Assembly: GCF_017654505.1 (NCBI RefSeq)
Contig: NC_054539.1
Span: 65,676,256-65,740,255 of the forward strand
DNA from: Polyodon spathula
Lineage: Eukaryota; Chordata; Actinopteri; Acipenseriformes; Polyodontidae
Reading direction: 5' to 3'
Length of the DNA: 64,000 nucleotides
How positions within the stretch are numbered: the stretch's first letter is position 1; every line of letters starts with the position of its first letter. This document shows positions 1 through 11,164 of the stretch, in pieces. A program made the translations under genes and the position numbers. Under the pieces are notes generated by a model. The model saw nothing but the letters and a program-made list of their open reading frames with translations, ran no database searches and had not been told where the DNA came from.

Positions 1-345
1 AAGAATTGAATCTATTCAGTCTTGAACAAAGAAGACTATGCGGCGATCTGATTGAAGCATTCAAAATTCTAAAAGGTATTGACAATGTCAACCCAGGGGA
101 CTTTTTGGGGTCACAAATGGAGATTAGATAAAGGGGAATTCAGAACAGAAATTAGGAGACACTTTTTTACACAGAGAACTGTGAGGGTCTGGAACCAACT
201 CCTCAGTAATGTTGAAGCTGACACCCTGGGATCCTTCAAGAAGCTGTTGATGAGATTCTGGGACTAACAACTACTAACAAGCTACTAACAACCAAACAAG
301 CAAGATGGGCCAAATGGCCTCCTCTTGTTTGTAACTACAAAGATT
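1..345 (+). mobile_element. CR1 LINE 3' end (truncated copy)
   Basis: This is the last part of a CR1-clade non-LTR retrotransposon, entering from the left edge. The translation in broken frames gives ELNLFSLEQRRL-type, HFFTQRTVRVWNQL and LGSFKKLL segments, the usual C-terminus of CR1 reverse transcriptase. A second copy at 762-1776 carries the same stretch without the frame breaks. The frame here is disrupted near base 100, where bases present in the second copy are missing, and again near 250. The tail matches the family's 3' UTR (AAATGGCCTCCTCTTGTTTG) but lacks the short repeats that normally end it. Inactive. Confidence 0.9.
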
Positions 346-761
346 CGGTTGACATACAGGTAAATTGGTAGATTAGGTTGAGGGGGGCTAAGACAGTGTA
401 GAGAAATCCAGAATCCAAAATCAAGAATCCAGTCTCTTATTTGCCAGTCATAAAAACACAATGCAAGTGAGTGGAATCAACAGTACTTTTTTTTTTTTTT
501 TTTCTTTTTATTGAAAATCCGGACTTATTGGTCACATGTTTCTGGCAATTCCCAGGCATGCTACAAGCTGTCCCGTCATTGCTCTAGCTACCACATACAT
601 TGCGTTCACAATTGACCATTGAAACACCAGGAACCAACAAACCTCAAGAAGCCTGATAACATGCAAACTCAAGCTGTGCTGTAAAATTGCTAAGCATATT
701 TGTTACGCATTACATTTAATTGTCATGCGTATTTCATATTTATTCAATGCGTAAAAAAAAA
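346..761. other. No gene; poly-T run
   Basis: Sequence between the two CR1 copies. It holds a poly-T run at about 487-503. I see no coding signal or repeat boundary. Confidence 0.6.
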
Positions 762-1706
762 AAAATGCCCTTTACGCAGCTTATTTGGAGTATTACCCAG
801 AGTACAGTGAATGTACCACAGGGATCAGTATTAGGTCCTCTGCTATTCCTAATCTACATTAATGATTTAGATTCTGGTATAGTAAGCAAACTTGTTAAAT
901 TTGCAGACGACACAAAAGTAGGAGGAGTGGCAAACACTGTTGCAGCAGCAAAGGTCATTCAAAATGATCTAGACAAGATTCAGAACTGGGCAGACACATG
1001 GCAAATGACATTTAATAGAGAAAAGTGTAAGGTACTGCACGCAGGAAATAAAAATGTACATTATAAATATCATATGGGAGATATTGAAATTGGAGAAGGA
1101 ATCTATGAAAAAGACCTAGGAGTTTTTGTTGACTCAGAAATGTCTTCATCTAGGCAATGTGGGGAAGCTATAAAAAAGGCTAACAAGATGCTCGGATACA
1201 TTGTGAAAAGTGTTGAATTTAAATCAAGGGAAGTAATGTTAAAACTGTACAATGCACTTGTAAGACCTCATCTTGAATATTGTGTGCAGTTCTGGTCACC
1301 TCGCTATAAAAAAGATATTGCTGCTCTAGAAAGAGTGCAAAGAAGAGCGACCAGAATTATTCCGGGCTTAAAAGGCATGTCATATGCAGACAGGCTAAAA
1401 GAATTGAATCTGTTCAGTCTTGAACAAAGAAGACTACGTGGCGACCTAATTCAAGCATTCAAAATTCTAAAAGGTATTGACAGTGTCGACCCAAGGGACT
1501 TTTTCAGCCTGAAAAAAGAAACAAGGACCAGGGGTCACAAATGGAGTTTAGAAAAAGGGGCATTCAGAACAGAAAATAGGAGACACTTTTTTACACAGAG
1601 AATTGTGAGGGTCTGGAATCAACTCCCCAGTAATGTTGTTGAAGCTGACACCCTGGGATCCTTCAAGAAGCTGCTTGATGAGATTTTGGGATCAATAAGC
1701 TACTAA
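720..1706 (+). pseudogene. CR1 reverse transcriptase, C-terminal half (ORF2 fragment)
   Basis: A 328-codon open frame. About the first 28 codons are flanking sequence, not CR1. From there it follows the CR1 ORF2 reverse transcriptase: VPQGSVLGPLLFLIYINDL at residues 32-50, the catalytic FADD box at 61-64, and then the thumb and C-terminal domain with VRPHLEYCVQFWSPRYK and HFFTQRIVRVWNQLPS. The endonuclease and the N-terminal fingers are missing, so it cannot retrotranspose alone. The frame ends at a natural stop just before the 3' UTR. The protein is usually cytoplasmic/nuclear and copies its own RNA at a nicked target. This fragment is a dead copy. Confidence 0.9.
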
Positions 1707-1776
1707 CAACCAAACGAGCAAGATGGGCCGAATGGCCTCCTCTCGTTTGTAAACTTTCTTATGTTCTTATGTTCTA
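762..1776 (+). mobile_element. CR1 LINE, 5'-truncated copy with 3' tail
   Basis: A 5'-truncated CR1 insertion, as left by target-primed reverse transcription. It runs from the middle of the reverse transcriptase to the true 3' end. It ends in the family UTR motif (GGCCTCCTCTCGTTTGTAAA) followed by tandem TTATGTTC units, the microsatellite-like tail typical of CR1-type LINEs. It shares the last ~340 bases with the copy at 1-345, in the same orientation. The reading frame is still open through most of the copy, so it is younger or less damaged than its neighbour. Confidence 0.92.
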
Positions 1777-4700
1777 ATGTTGCACCACTGCACGTTTGTT
1801 CTTAGAAACGCTAATAAAAATCTATTTCTAAAATACTGCATAGAAAATGACTTCATAAGGTTGACAAGGTACTCGCTTGAGTGAAGAATTTAACTTTGTG
1901 TAGCTGCTACCCAGGGGAAAAAGAGCAAAACCCAGAATATCATTCAGTGAATTTTCAGGCTGATAATCCCTTTTTCCAATATGTGTTAAACTGTGGTCTG
2001 TATTTTTTTCTTCTTCTCTTTCTGAGTTGTAGACAGAAAGTGAAAGCAGTTTATGAACATTGGAGCACTAAGTGTTTGGGGGCACTTGGCACAGAAAGGC
2101 TGAGATTTGTTTTATAATTATCAGTGTAAAGCAACTGCCATCTTGCTCCAATTCTGAAAGCTAGGCTTGAAAAGTCAACCATACAATATATTTCCACTTA
2201 CTTATCCCCTGCACACACAAACATGACCATGCTTGTTTGTCCGATCTCATACTTCTTATCCAATCAGTTATCACTCCCAATTGATACATTTTTTACAATG
2301 CAATAGTTTTGAAAATAAATTTTTAAGCACACACATTTAGATATGCGTACTCAGTTCTCATATTTTTGGCAGTGTACCCTTTGCCAGAAATAGCAAACAG
2401 GTTGTTATGACTCAAATGACCATATCCTAGTAATACATTTTAACCTACAGTTTCTGGTTGTTGTATCAGTGGGTGGTAAGAAAATGTTTAGACATCACTA
2501 GACACTGAACATCATTTTAAATCATCTATTGAACAGTGAAATGCAATCATAATGTAGCAAGAAATCAAGTAACATCTAAAAACAAGACAATTCAGGTTAT
2601 AGAACAGCTAATATTTTATCATTGAGTCATTGAAAGCTTTCTGGAAAAGCTTTTATCTGCTACTGTAAATTGATGCTCGGGTCAGGTTTATTAAAGCATG
2701 CTTCAATCAATTGCCTGTGATGCATAGAGCAAGGAGTGCACTGAAAATGTATCATAATTATACCTAATATTCACTGTTCAAAAGTAAATGTATCCTTAAT
2801 AGTGGGTGCAGATAGCAAATAAACATCAGAGAGCACACTCTGAGTGCACTCTATTTTAAATATGCTCTATTGAAGAGTTTTACAATGCAATCTTGACTTC
2901 TAGCTCATAATGGAATGAACTGGTATATACAGTACATTAGGGGAGTGCAGTGGACCCTTTACTCGTATTCAAATGATGAGACCAGAAGAAGACAGTGATA
3001 AAAACTGAAGTGTCATAAAAAAAGCAATTCATGGACTGAAGTCAGATAACAAATGAAAGTAAAAAAAATAAAATAAATAATAGTAAAACAAGAAATGAAT
3101 CACTTGCTTTAATAAACAGCAGTGTGTATAAAATAAAACACAAAACAAATGAATTAAAAAAAAAAAAGCTGGTGAAGGCTACTGCTTTTCATCACATCAC
3201 AACAGTATGCATGCAAAGAACATTTAAAAGCTGAATTTATAATTTTACACGCAGGTAACATTGGATTGCAAATAATACAAAAGAAATACATTAACCAATA
3301 AAAAAAATGAATAACAAAAATACAAAATGTTTTTTTTCTACATTTTTTTTTTTTTTTTTTTTTTTACTGTTTGTGGATAAGAAGCCATATCAGGACAATC
3401 AATATTCAAAATAAAATTGAAGAGATTATTACTATGAGCTTTATATATATACAAGAATACAAGATCAGGTCCATGTCCCACTGCACCATCAAGTACAGAA
3501 GATACTTTCTGAATTACAGTGGAGTTGAAGCAGACAAAGCTGGTGGATATGAAGTAAACCTTTATGTTCATAAAATGGTATCCTTTGAAGTTTCTTCTGC
3601 CCCCATACTCTTGTCTAGGAGATGATCATAACAGTTTGTGACAGGAAAGGCGGGACTGGAGTAGCCATTTCCCCAGAGACACAGCGACCCAGTACCTACT
3701 CTTGATCAGCTGTCCTTATAGTGGTTTGCAACAAGAGATCTGTGATAATTTCCTATCTTCTTTACTGTATTTCTCTGTAGAGTAGCTATAATACCTCTTT
3801 GTGGAACAGCTGTATTATTGAGAGACTCCTTCATTTTTCTAATCCAAGGAGTGGGTCAGGTAGACAAGAGTTTCAGCTATTTCTTTCATCATGGTGCCTA
3901 TTAACTCTTCCTCATAATCCAACAATGTATACAGTACATTGTGACCCATGCACAGTGCAATATTTTAGTGGGCAATCTGATCCTGCAAGTTATTCTGAGA
4001 AACCAAACATTTGAAACACTCATCTGTGCAGCATCTGTCGTAGTCCTATGTAGCCAATCACAGTTTCCTGCTCTAATAACAATAATAAAAAAAGGATTGA
4101 TTTCTATTTTCTAATAATGCTATTTTTGTGCTCTAAGTAGGTAAGAATGTCGTTTACTGCATAATTGGCTGGGCTCTTGGAATATGATCCCCACTGTTGT
4201 GTTTCTTGCTTTTGATGGTGGAGGGAGCTTGTTAAGTCTTTAAAGTGCTTGGCTTGGGTTTTCATGCAGTAGTTTCTGCTGCAGACATTGCCAGCCAGCG
4301 TACTTCAGATATGATGTGTCTTTTCCTCGATTCCTGCATCACAAATTATTTCAAAAATGTGCAGACATGATGACTTAAGGCTTCTTTAGGCCAATCATAC
4401 ATCATTAACATTTCTTACTTTTGATCTTGAACTTGTCTATAGGTGACTGGATAAGAATACACTTTTATCTAGAGAGGAGCATTGCTGGTGATCATTTGCT
4501 TGTGATAGTATACAACTAATTGATTAAGTACCACTGTATAAATGCTGTCTTATTTAATTTTATTTTTTGGTGAAATTACAAATAACCGTTAGTGTTTCCT
4601 TTCTCATTTTCAAGGTCTTAAGAGGTACTTTAAAGAAAGCCACTGTATGTAGATAAGGCAGGCCATGTTATATCTTAAAACACATTGAAACCACTTTAAT

Positions 4701-5361
4701 AAAGAAGTAAAGAAGATTCCGTAACATAAAATAGGGTTTCTATGTTATTGTTAACTACGTAATTCAGCCAGCTGCTTATTACATCATTTTTCTACTTGAA
4801 TGTTTTTAGCAAGCATTTAAATCAGGAGGAACCTATAATACAACATTCCAGTACATATTGTGAATGCTATTCAGATGTCATATTTATATTTGTCTATAGT
4901 ACATGTTGATGCAATTTCCAAATGCATTTTGTTTTTTATTTTTAATAAAAGCATTTTTTAACCAGTCTACAAAATTGAGATGTTTAAATGTTAGCCAATT
5001 GTTGAGCACTAATAAATGGCTGTCTTTCATTCCTGAAGCCATCTGTAAAAAATATAAATGTGTAGTTGTGTTTGCTGTGTGATCAAATGTTTAAAAATCT
5101 TGATTGTAGTGGTGCCTTTAATGCGTAAGCAATAAGGCACGACAGGGTGTGTGATATACTCTAATATCACCACGCCCCGGGTTTGTTGTAAGCCACGAGG
5201 CAAAGTAAAACGGGTTAACTAACTAACTAAATAAATAATTAAAAAAAACATTTTTTTAATAAACAAAAAAGTCATTTTTTATTAAATATACTTCCACCTA
5301 AAATTGATCCAAGAAAAAATAGTTCCCTATACACTAACTTAAAAAAAAACAAAAGCAAATA
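1777..5361. other. No gene recognised; simple A/T runs
   Basis: AT-rich, non-repetitive-looking sequence with short A and T homopolymers (a long T run at about 3342-3365) and a TAAC/TAAA run at 5216-5240. Open frames here are under 90 codons, overlap on both strands and show no recognisable domain. A small imperfect hairpin lies at 5144-5178. Confidence 0.55.
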
Positions 5362-5414
5362 CAGTGCCTATAGAAGGTCTACACCCCCTTGAACTTTTTT
5401 CACACTTTGTTGTG

Positions 5415-6104
5415 TCAGTTGTTTTTGTTCCTTAGCCACTCCAGTGTAGCTTTGTCTGTGTGCTTTGTGTCGTTGTTATGCTGAAAGCTGAACTTCCATC
5501 CCAGTTTCAGCTTTTTTGCAGAGGGCAGCAGGTTATCCTCAAGGACTTCTCTGTACTTTGCTCCATTCATTTTCCCTTCTGTCCTGACAAGTGCCCCAGT
5601 CCCTGCTGATGAGAAACATCCCCATAATATTTTGCTGTCACCACCATGCTTCTCAGTAGGGTTGGTGTTCTTTGGGTGATGCACTGTGTTAGTTTTGCTC
5701 CAAACATAACACTTTGCATTTAGGCTAAAAAGTTCAATTTTGCTTTCGTCAAACCACAAAACTTTTTGCCACAGCTACAGAGTCTCCTGAGTGTTTTTCT
5801 GCAAATGGGATTCAAGGTGGGCTTTCTTGAGTAATGGCTTCCTTCTTGCCACCCTACCATACCAGCCACATTTGTGGAGTGCCTAGGATAATTGTTGTCA
5901 CATATGCACACTTTGACCAGTCTTGGCCATAAAAGCCTGTAGCTCTTGCAAAGTTGCCATTGGCCTCTTTGTAGCCTCTCTGAACAGCCTCCTTCTTGCT
6001 CGGTCATCCAGTTTGGAGGGACAGCCTGATCTAGGCAGTCTTGGTGGTGCCATACACCTCCACTCCTTAATAATCTCCTTGACAGTGCTCCAAGGGATAT
6101 TCAA
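5415..6104 (-). pseudogene. Tc1 transposase, frameshifted
   Basis: A Tc1-type DDE transposase read in at least three frames. The N-terminal paired-like HTH region runs from about 6104 (STVKEIIKEW, PRLPRSGCPSKLDDRARRR). The central part follows at 5720-6007. The catalytic part at 5415-5759 holds FDESKIELF and [14 protein letters not shown]. The first Asp (WFDES) is kept, but the second catalytic site reads HNNDTKH where the family has QxDNDPKH, so that Asp is gone. The third Glu region is missing. The protein would bind the inverted repeats and cut and paste the element at TA. This copy cannot. Confidence 0.88.
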
Positions 6105-6275
6105 TGCCTTTGATTTTTTATACCCATCCCCTGATCTGTGCCTAATCTGTGATTTTGAAGTTGATTGGTTACACCTGAGCTAATTTAGGATTGCTGTGGT
6201 GGACACTTATCCAACCAAGCTATTTCAGTTTTTATTTTTAATTAATTTTCTACAAATTTTTAGAATATATGGAAA

Positions 6276-6281
<6 letters not shown>

Positions 6282-6331
<50 letters not shown>
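6282..6331. repeat. (CA)n microsatellite
   Basis: About 25 CA units inside the right end of the Tc1 copy, followed by short CATA and TATA runs. Confidence 0.97.
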
Positions 6332-6336
<5 letters not shown>

Positions 6337-6373
6337 TACACATATATATAAAATGCATTTTAATTCCAGGCTA

Positions 6374-7999
6374 AGTAAAGCGATTTATATATGTTGAATT
6401 GAACATTGCCATTGAAAGTGCAGTTTTTCTTTATTTGATCTATTATACTTTTTGTACTTATTGGTTCGTTCTACAATTTGAAAGTAAAATATTACTGCCC
6501 ATTTTCATCGTGACACATGAGTCTGCCTTTAGTCATGCAGACTCTTCTTCACAAGATCTGCTGGTATCGGATGACAGTGCTGTTTTTTGGGTTTTTTTGT
6601 TATTATTTTTTTTTTTAATCGTCCTTTGTTTTCCACAGAGGTGACAGGAGGTATCCATACCAGGTGAGCGCAACTGCTTCACAGTGGCGAGAAAGATGTT
6701 ATTTGCATTATGGAATACCTGGTCGCTTATCAAACTGACTTTGTGGTTTTTGGCTGCACAACGTGGAGAACTACTGGTCCTGTTAAACAATTTTAAAACA
6801 TGCAGGGCACAGCAGAACAGCATACCATTGTACCGGGACAAATTTATGTGGAGAGAAAGGTACGGCAGGAATTGTCAAGATGCTTTTTATAAATACTGTA
6901 CATCACAGATCACACAGTTGTGCAGACGGGCCAGGAGATGCAAGTGACCAAATGAGTACAGACATACAGTAGACCATGGCAGTTAACCACAAAAGGCACT
7001 TTTTAGAGCAACCCAAAGCTTTATTTTTTTTAGACTCATTCAAAATCTCACCTACACTTTGGTCTCCCAAAAGGTCAGCATTTACATACGCCTGGTCAGT
7101 TATTTTTATTATGATAAAATGGCTGCCGTTTTTGTTTTGATTTTGTTTCAAAATTCTAGCAGCTTGTGGCTGTCTACCAGTGATTTGTGCCTTTTCGAAA
7201 ATAAGTGCTGACCCTTGGTGATATGCTGTAACATCAACACCCCCATGTGACCTGCTTTGACCAATCAGGATAGAGTATTTAAAATACATGTTTTTAAAGT
7301 AAACAGCAAACGCCTCCTTGTGTAAATAGAAAATAACATGTACTTTTTAGAACAGAAGTGGTTTTCACAGCTGCCAAGTAAAGTATAACCTTTGTGCTTA
7401 ACAGCTGGTGCTCTGTCTGATAAATCTATATCTTATTTTCTATTTTAACAACCAACAAGTGTGGTAAACTGTAACACACAATATATGTCTATTCTGAGAA
7501 CACCTTTACAACAGAGATAACATTCTGTGCTTAGTCACTTGTTTCATCCACTGCCCAGAAAGTTGGGTTGATAGGGGTAAAGTAAAAAAAGGACCTGCCA
7601 TGAAAGGTGAGTTGCTGGAATGTGTCTGTAAATGCAGTAATAGCTCTGTCTCTCTGAACAAGGATGGCAGGCAGTAACTGACTAGCTGAGGCTCCTGGAC
7701 ACTATCGCTTTACTCAGACTTGACATCTGATCCTTCTTTCCCTTTCCCCAGGTTTAGCCAAGAAACACAATGGTCATTTTTGTTCTCACATATGTGACTC
7801 AGATTACTCGGAGACAAATCAACTGTTTTAGTTTTCTGGGGTTAAATCTTGAATTTGAATTTGAGTTTGGTGGTTCATTGCCAATTGGCACGTTGGTTGA
7901 AAGGTGATATTTCCCCTGCGGGTTACTTGTTCAGCACATCTGTCACATTGATCATCTTCTCAAAAGCCACACAGATGCTTTCCTAAAACATGTGCTTTA
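6374..7999. other. No gene recognised
   Basis: Frames at 6533-6841 (minus), 6684-6947 (plus) and 6903-7289 (minus) are 87-128 codons long, overlap each other and show no known motif. A CCAAT-like box (GACCAATCAGG) near 7258 is followed by TATTTAAAATA near 7275. That could be a remnant promoter, but no gene follows it. Confidence 0.5.
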
Positions 8000-8652
8000 T
8001 AGTCACATAAGTATTGGCACCCTATACTTAATATAAAATAATTCAAGAATACATGTTAAAAACAACCATTTAATGAACATTAGCCACTAGTTAGTATGAC
8101 AAAGACCAAAATACACAATTTCTGGCAGTTTAAAATGCATTCTTTATAAAAAATATAAAATAAAAAAAGCAATGTCAAGTATTTGTTCAAAAGTATTGGT
8201 ATTTAAAAGTATTAAAGTCTGTAAAAAATTAATAGAACTAATTTTAAAATGTGTTAATTGATTGATAACCAGTACAAGGTAACTAAGCTGCATTATTAAA
8301 CCAATACCCAGAAAAAGAGGTAATTATTCTCAACATCTGTTGAAAAAGAATGTTTTGGCAACATTCACGTTTAAGAAAAGCAGTCGTGGCAAGCTACAAA
8401 AAAGGAATTGCTACAAACTACTGCTACAGAACAGCATCAGAGAAATATGAAGTACCAAAATCCACAGTCAGAGCAATAATCAAGAAGCACCACAGAACAA
8501 ATTCAACTGAAACACTTGAAAGAAGTGGACATCCAAAGATAATTAGGGATTACAGCAGGTAGGAGAAATGTCTGAGCAGCTTAAAAAAAAAAATCCAAGA
8601 TTAACAGGTAAGCACTTAAAGAAAGATTTAAAGCATCAGGCAGGTAAGAGCT

Positions 8653-9238
8653 TGTGGCAAGGATGACTTTGTGGTGATGTCAGACCAAGAAGAGGGACTG
8701 CGAAGTATGAAGCCCGGGTGTGCGTATTTATTGTAAATGAAATATTTAAACAAAACAAAACACTTTTCAAACAAAAAGGCAAGATGGCCAAAACACACAG
8801 AGAACAAGTATTGTGCTGGCTTAAGCCAGCATGAGTAGAAATTGTTTGCTTTCAGTATCTCAGTTCTTACTTATATCATTCCTCCTCTGAACAACCCCAC
8901 CTCATTCTGCCAAAGCTGCAGGTTTTTATACATGTGACCGTCTCCAGATTAGTAATAAATTAATCAATCTGGAGATGGTCACATTCTGCACAAGAGTTTT
9001 TAATTTGCGTGGGTGACAGTCAGTTTGTCACAATAATCATTAACTGCCGACCACGCATTCTCACGAGCTGTCTGGCTCATGCTAACACTGCCTCTGTCGG
9101 ATCACATTTAACCCCAACCATAAAATATTAAATCACCCATGCTACATAACCCAAACAATATCCTTTAAATCATAACACAATAATAGATAATAGAAATTAA
9201 ACCAAAATACACACAAGGGTGGGGTGTACTCTGACACT
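8653..9238 (-). mobile_element. Solo LTR (family A), nested in Tc1
   Basis: Bounded by a perfect 5-bp duplication GAGCT (8648-8652 and 9239-9243). It starts TGTGGCAAGG and ends CTGACACT, where the expected last base A has changed. Signals read on the minus strand: TATAAAA at about 8934-8940, AATAAA at about 8727-8732. Related to the LTRs at 15986, 28610 and 37815 (shared GTGACGTCAGACC-like start). No internal region remains, so recombination between two LTRs probably removed it. Confidence 0.85.
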
Positions 9239-9518
9239 GAGCTGTACAAAGGCACTTGAACATAGAAGAGTTGTAAGCACATAGACCTTGCTGCAAACCA
9301 CTTTGAAAGAAAATTCATAAAGCAAACCATATCAAATCTGACAGGAAATATGAACAGGAATCTGAAGCATTCATCAACAAATGGAGCACAGTATGTTTGG
9401 AGGAAAAAAAAGGAAAAACCTTCAATGAAGAAAACATTGTACCTACAGTTAAATGTGGAGGTGGTTTGATCATGATATGGGGGTGTTTTAGCAGTTCAGG
9501 GACTGGATACATTCATGC

Positions 9519-9985
9519 TGTAGGAGCCAATTTGCTTTTCTGGCTCACTGTACGAAGAGACTAAGAACAGAGAATAACAAAAAAAAAAAACAGCAATTGA
9601 CTTGTATTTGACTTGCTCAAAGAGTGCAAGAACAATGGAAGATTACAACGTGCGGAATGTGTGCAAACCTTATGGTTAAATAAAAGATACATAGATGAAG
9701 TGCCGACACTAAGTGGTGCAACCCCTGTGGAGAATGTTCAAGGTCACTTATACAAACTGTTAATATGCTGATTGGTGAAACATATATTTCTTACTGCATA
9801 GTTACCACTGATTGGTGCTAACAAGATGTATAAAGTAGTCCTTAAAGGACATAACTATAGAGCAATTTACTACACCATTGGACGTGTGTGATTGTGTCTC
9901 TAGAGCTCTGCTATGTTCAATAAACAACTTTGAGAATCTACTCTCGGATCTGAATCGTTGTGTTCCAGCTTTTCAGGACCCTACA
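9519..9985 (+). mobile_element. Solo LTR (distinct, retrovirus-like layout), nested in Tc1
   Basis: Starts TGTAGGAGCC and ends GACCCTACA. The flanks are ATGC (left) and ATGT (right), consistent with a 4-bp duplication with one later change. TATAAAG lies at 9829-9835 and AATAAA at 9919-9924, giving the U3-R-U5 order. The short R region and 4-bp duplication are like those of many endogenous retroviruses, but no coding region is present, so the class is an inference. The Tc1 frame resumes directly after it. Confidence 0.75.
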
Positions 9986-10680
9986 ATGTGATTGAAGATT
10001 GAATGAACACAGCCATGTATCAAAACGTTCTACATATAGGCTGTTTATCTTTCAACATTATAACGACCCAAAGCATAGAACTATGTTAACTATAGAATTC
10101 TTTAAGAAAATGAAGATAAAAGTTCTGGAATGGCCTTCACAATCACTCAGTCTCAATCTAATACAAATGCTTTGGCCAAGCATTGTACATCCAATCTGTC
10201 TGAGGTGAAGGGAATATGAGAGATAGAATGATCATAAATGTCTGAAAACCATAATAAAAGCAAAAGGAAGACACACAAAATACTGACGCAGGTGTGCAAA
10301 TACTTAAAATTAAATATGTTTGTTTTTTAATACATATTATTTGTTAAATTACTTTAAATTGTGTATTTAGCTTTTTGTTACATTAAAAAGGTATTCAAGT
10401 TTACAATATGCTTGTCCTTAATCTGTTACCTTGAATTATGGTATAATAAGCATGCATAAGGTGCCAGTACTTTTGTCTGCGACTGCACATACCAAAAGGA
10501 TTCCAATTAAAGGTGTTGTTTTTATGGTCTGCCTCACAGAGTTCTGTTCTAAGCCTAGATATGACAGTGGGATTCCTCATTAATAATTTGTTTTATAAAC
10601 CTCATTCACTGTCTCAGCATATCAGGTTCAGACGCCCTTCAAAGCTAACCTGACTTAAACATCTCATATGAAATGGAAAC

Positions 10681-11013
10681 TTAAAGGGTACATAAAAATC
10701 TTTTTATTTTATTGTGTTGCATGTTCCCATGTGTTGTTACAACTGTTTACATAAGGTGTGTGTATTGGTTTAATTTTTATTAACATTTTTACCACTTTTT
10801 AAAACTTTTAAATTGCATTCCCTGCCTCAAGATGGCTTCACATGTACCTGCTCATCTCATCATCCTCCTGCTCGCATATCTAACTGAGATGGATTTACCA
10901 GTGAGAAGGAGGATGATGGGAAATGTAGTTCTGAGAGGTCCATGCAGGTACATGTGAAGTCATCTTGAGGCAGGGAATGCAATTTAAGTTTAAAAAAGTG
11001 GCCAAAATGTGAA

Positions 11014-11077
<64 letters not shown>

Positions 11078-11164
11078 CAATAAACACACCTTACGTAAAG
11101 AGTTGTAGCAATTCATGGGGACATGTAACACAATATAATAAAAAGGTCCTTATGTACCCTTTAA
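10681..11164. mobile_element. T2/Kolobok- or piggyBac-like snapback MITE (TTAA target)
   Basis: TTAA at 10681-10684 and 11161-11164 flanks termini AGGGTACATAA and TTATGTACCCT. The arms pair along most of the element: about 10685-10850 against 10935-11160, including GCATTCCCTGCCTCAAGATG inverted, and the inner CATCATCCTCC/GGAGGATGATG. An (AAT)n tract at 11014-11075 lies in the right arm. A TTAA target with an AGG-start terminus is like the Xenopus T2-MITE/Kolobok group. piggyBac also uses TTAA, so the superfamily is not settled. It carries no gene. Confidence 0.85.
11014..11075. repeat. (AAT)n microsatellite
   Basis: About 20 AAT units in the right arm of the snapback MITE. The poly-Leu and poly-Tyr frames on the minus strand come from this run. 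Confidence 0.97.

Larger units (their letters stand above)
5362..6373 (-). mobile_element. Tc1-like transposon, degraded
   Basis: The left end starts with the inverted-repeat start CAGTGCCTATAGAAGGTCTA right after a TA dinucleotide, the Tc1/mariner target. The same terminus recurs at about 46902, 49554 (inverted) and 60516, so one subfamily is present several times. The transposase lies on the minus strand. The right end is recognisable to about 6373 (AATGCATTTTAATTCCAG, the inverse of bases near 60576) but its outer inverted repeat is lost and a (CA)n run at 6282-6331 has expanded inside the end. Confidence 0.88.
8350..10208 (+). pseudogene. Tc1 transposase interrupted by LTR insertions
   Basis: Three coding islands can be followed. 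8350-8562 is the HTH part (YEVPKSTVRAIIKKHHR, ERSGHPKI). About 9260-9512 carries VPTVKCGGG and MIWGCFSSSGTG of the central DDE fold. 9999-10208 carries the end ([15 protein letters not shown]). Two catalytic positions look lost: QHYNDPKH replaces QxDNDPKH, and NLIQMLW replaces NPIENLW, so the last Glu is Gln. The LTR at 8653-9238 splits islands 1 and 2, and the LTR at 9519-9985 splits islands 2 and 3. Inactive. Confidence 0.83.
8000..10485 (+). mobile_element. Tc1-like transposon split by two solo LTRs
   Basis: Left terminus TAGTCACATAAGTATTGGCA and right terminus (inverted) CAGTCGCAGACAAAAGTACT form diverged Tc1 inverted repeats. They bracket a plus-strand transposase pseudogene. The interval is 2.49 kb, and removing the LTRs at 8653-9238 and 9519-9985 leaves about 1.43 kb, close to a normal Tc1 length. 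It belongs to a different subfamily from the CAGTGCCTATAG copies elsewhere in the window. Confidence 0.85.

Noticed and set aside
720..800. Start codon of a host gene at 720
   Set aside because: The first ~28 codons of that open frame are flanking sequence. Similarity to CR1 starts inside the reverse transcriptase.
6533..7289. Three frames of 87-128 codons
   Set aside because: They overlap on both strands and match nothing I recognise. The Lys/Asn-rich tail of one is a T-run artefact.
9060..9070. GAGCT at about 9066 as the right target duplication of the LTR starting at 8653
   Set aside because: It would end the LTR early. The GAGCT at 9239-9243 gives a length (586) equal to the related LTR at 28610, and the bases between match that LTR's far end.
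10860..11131. Poly-Leu and poly-Tyr minus-strand frames
   Set aside because: Produced by the (AAT)n microsatellite in the snapback MITE.
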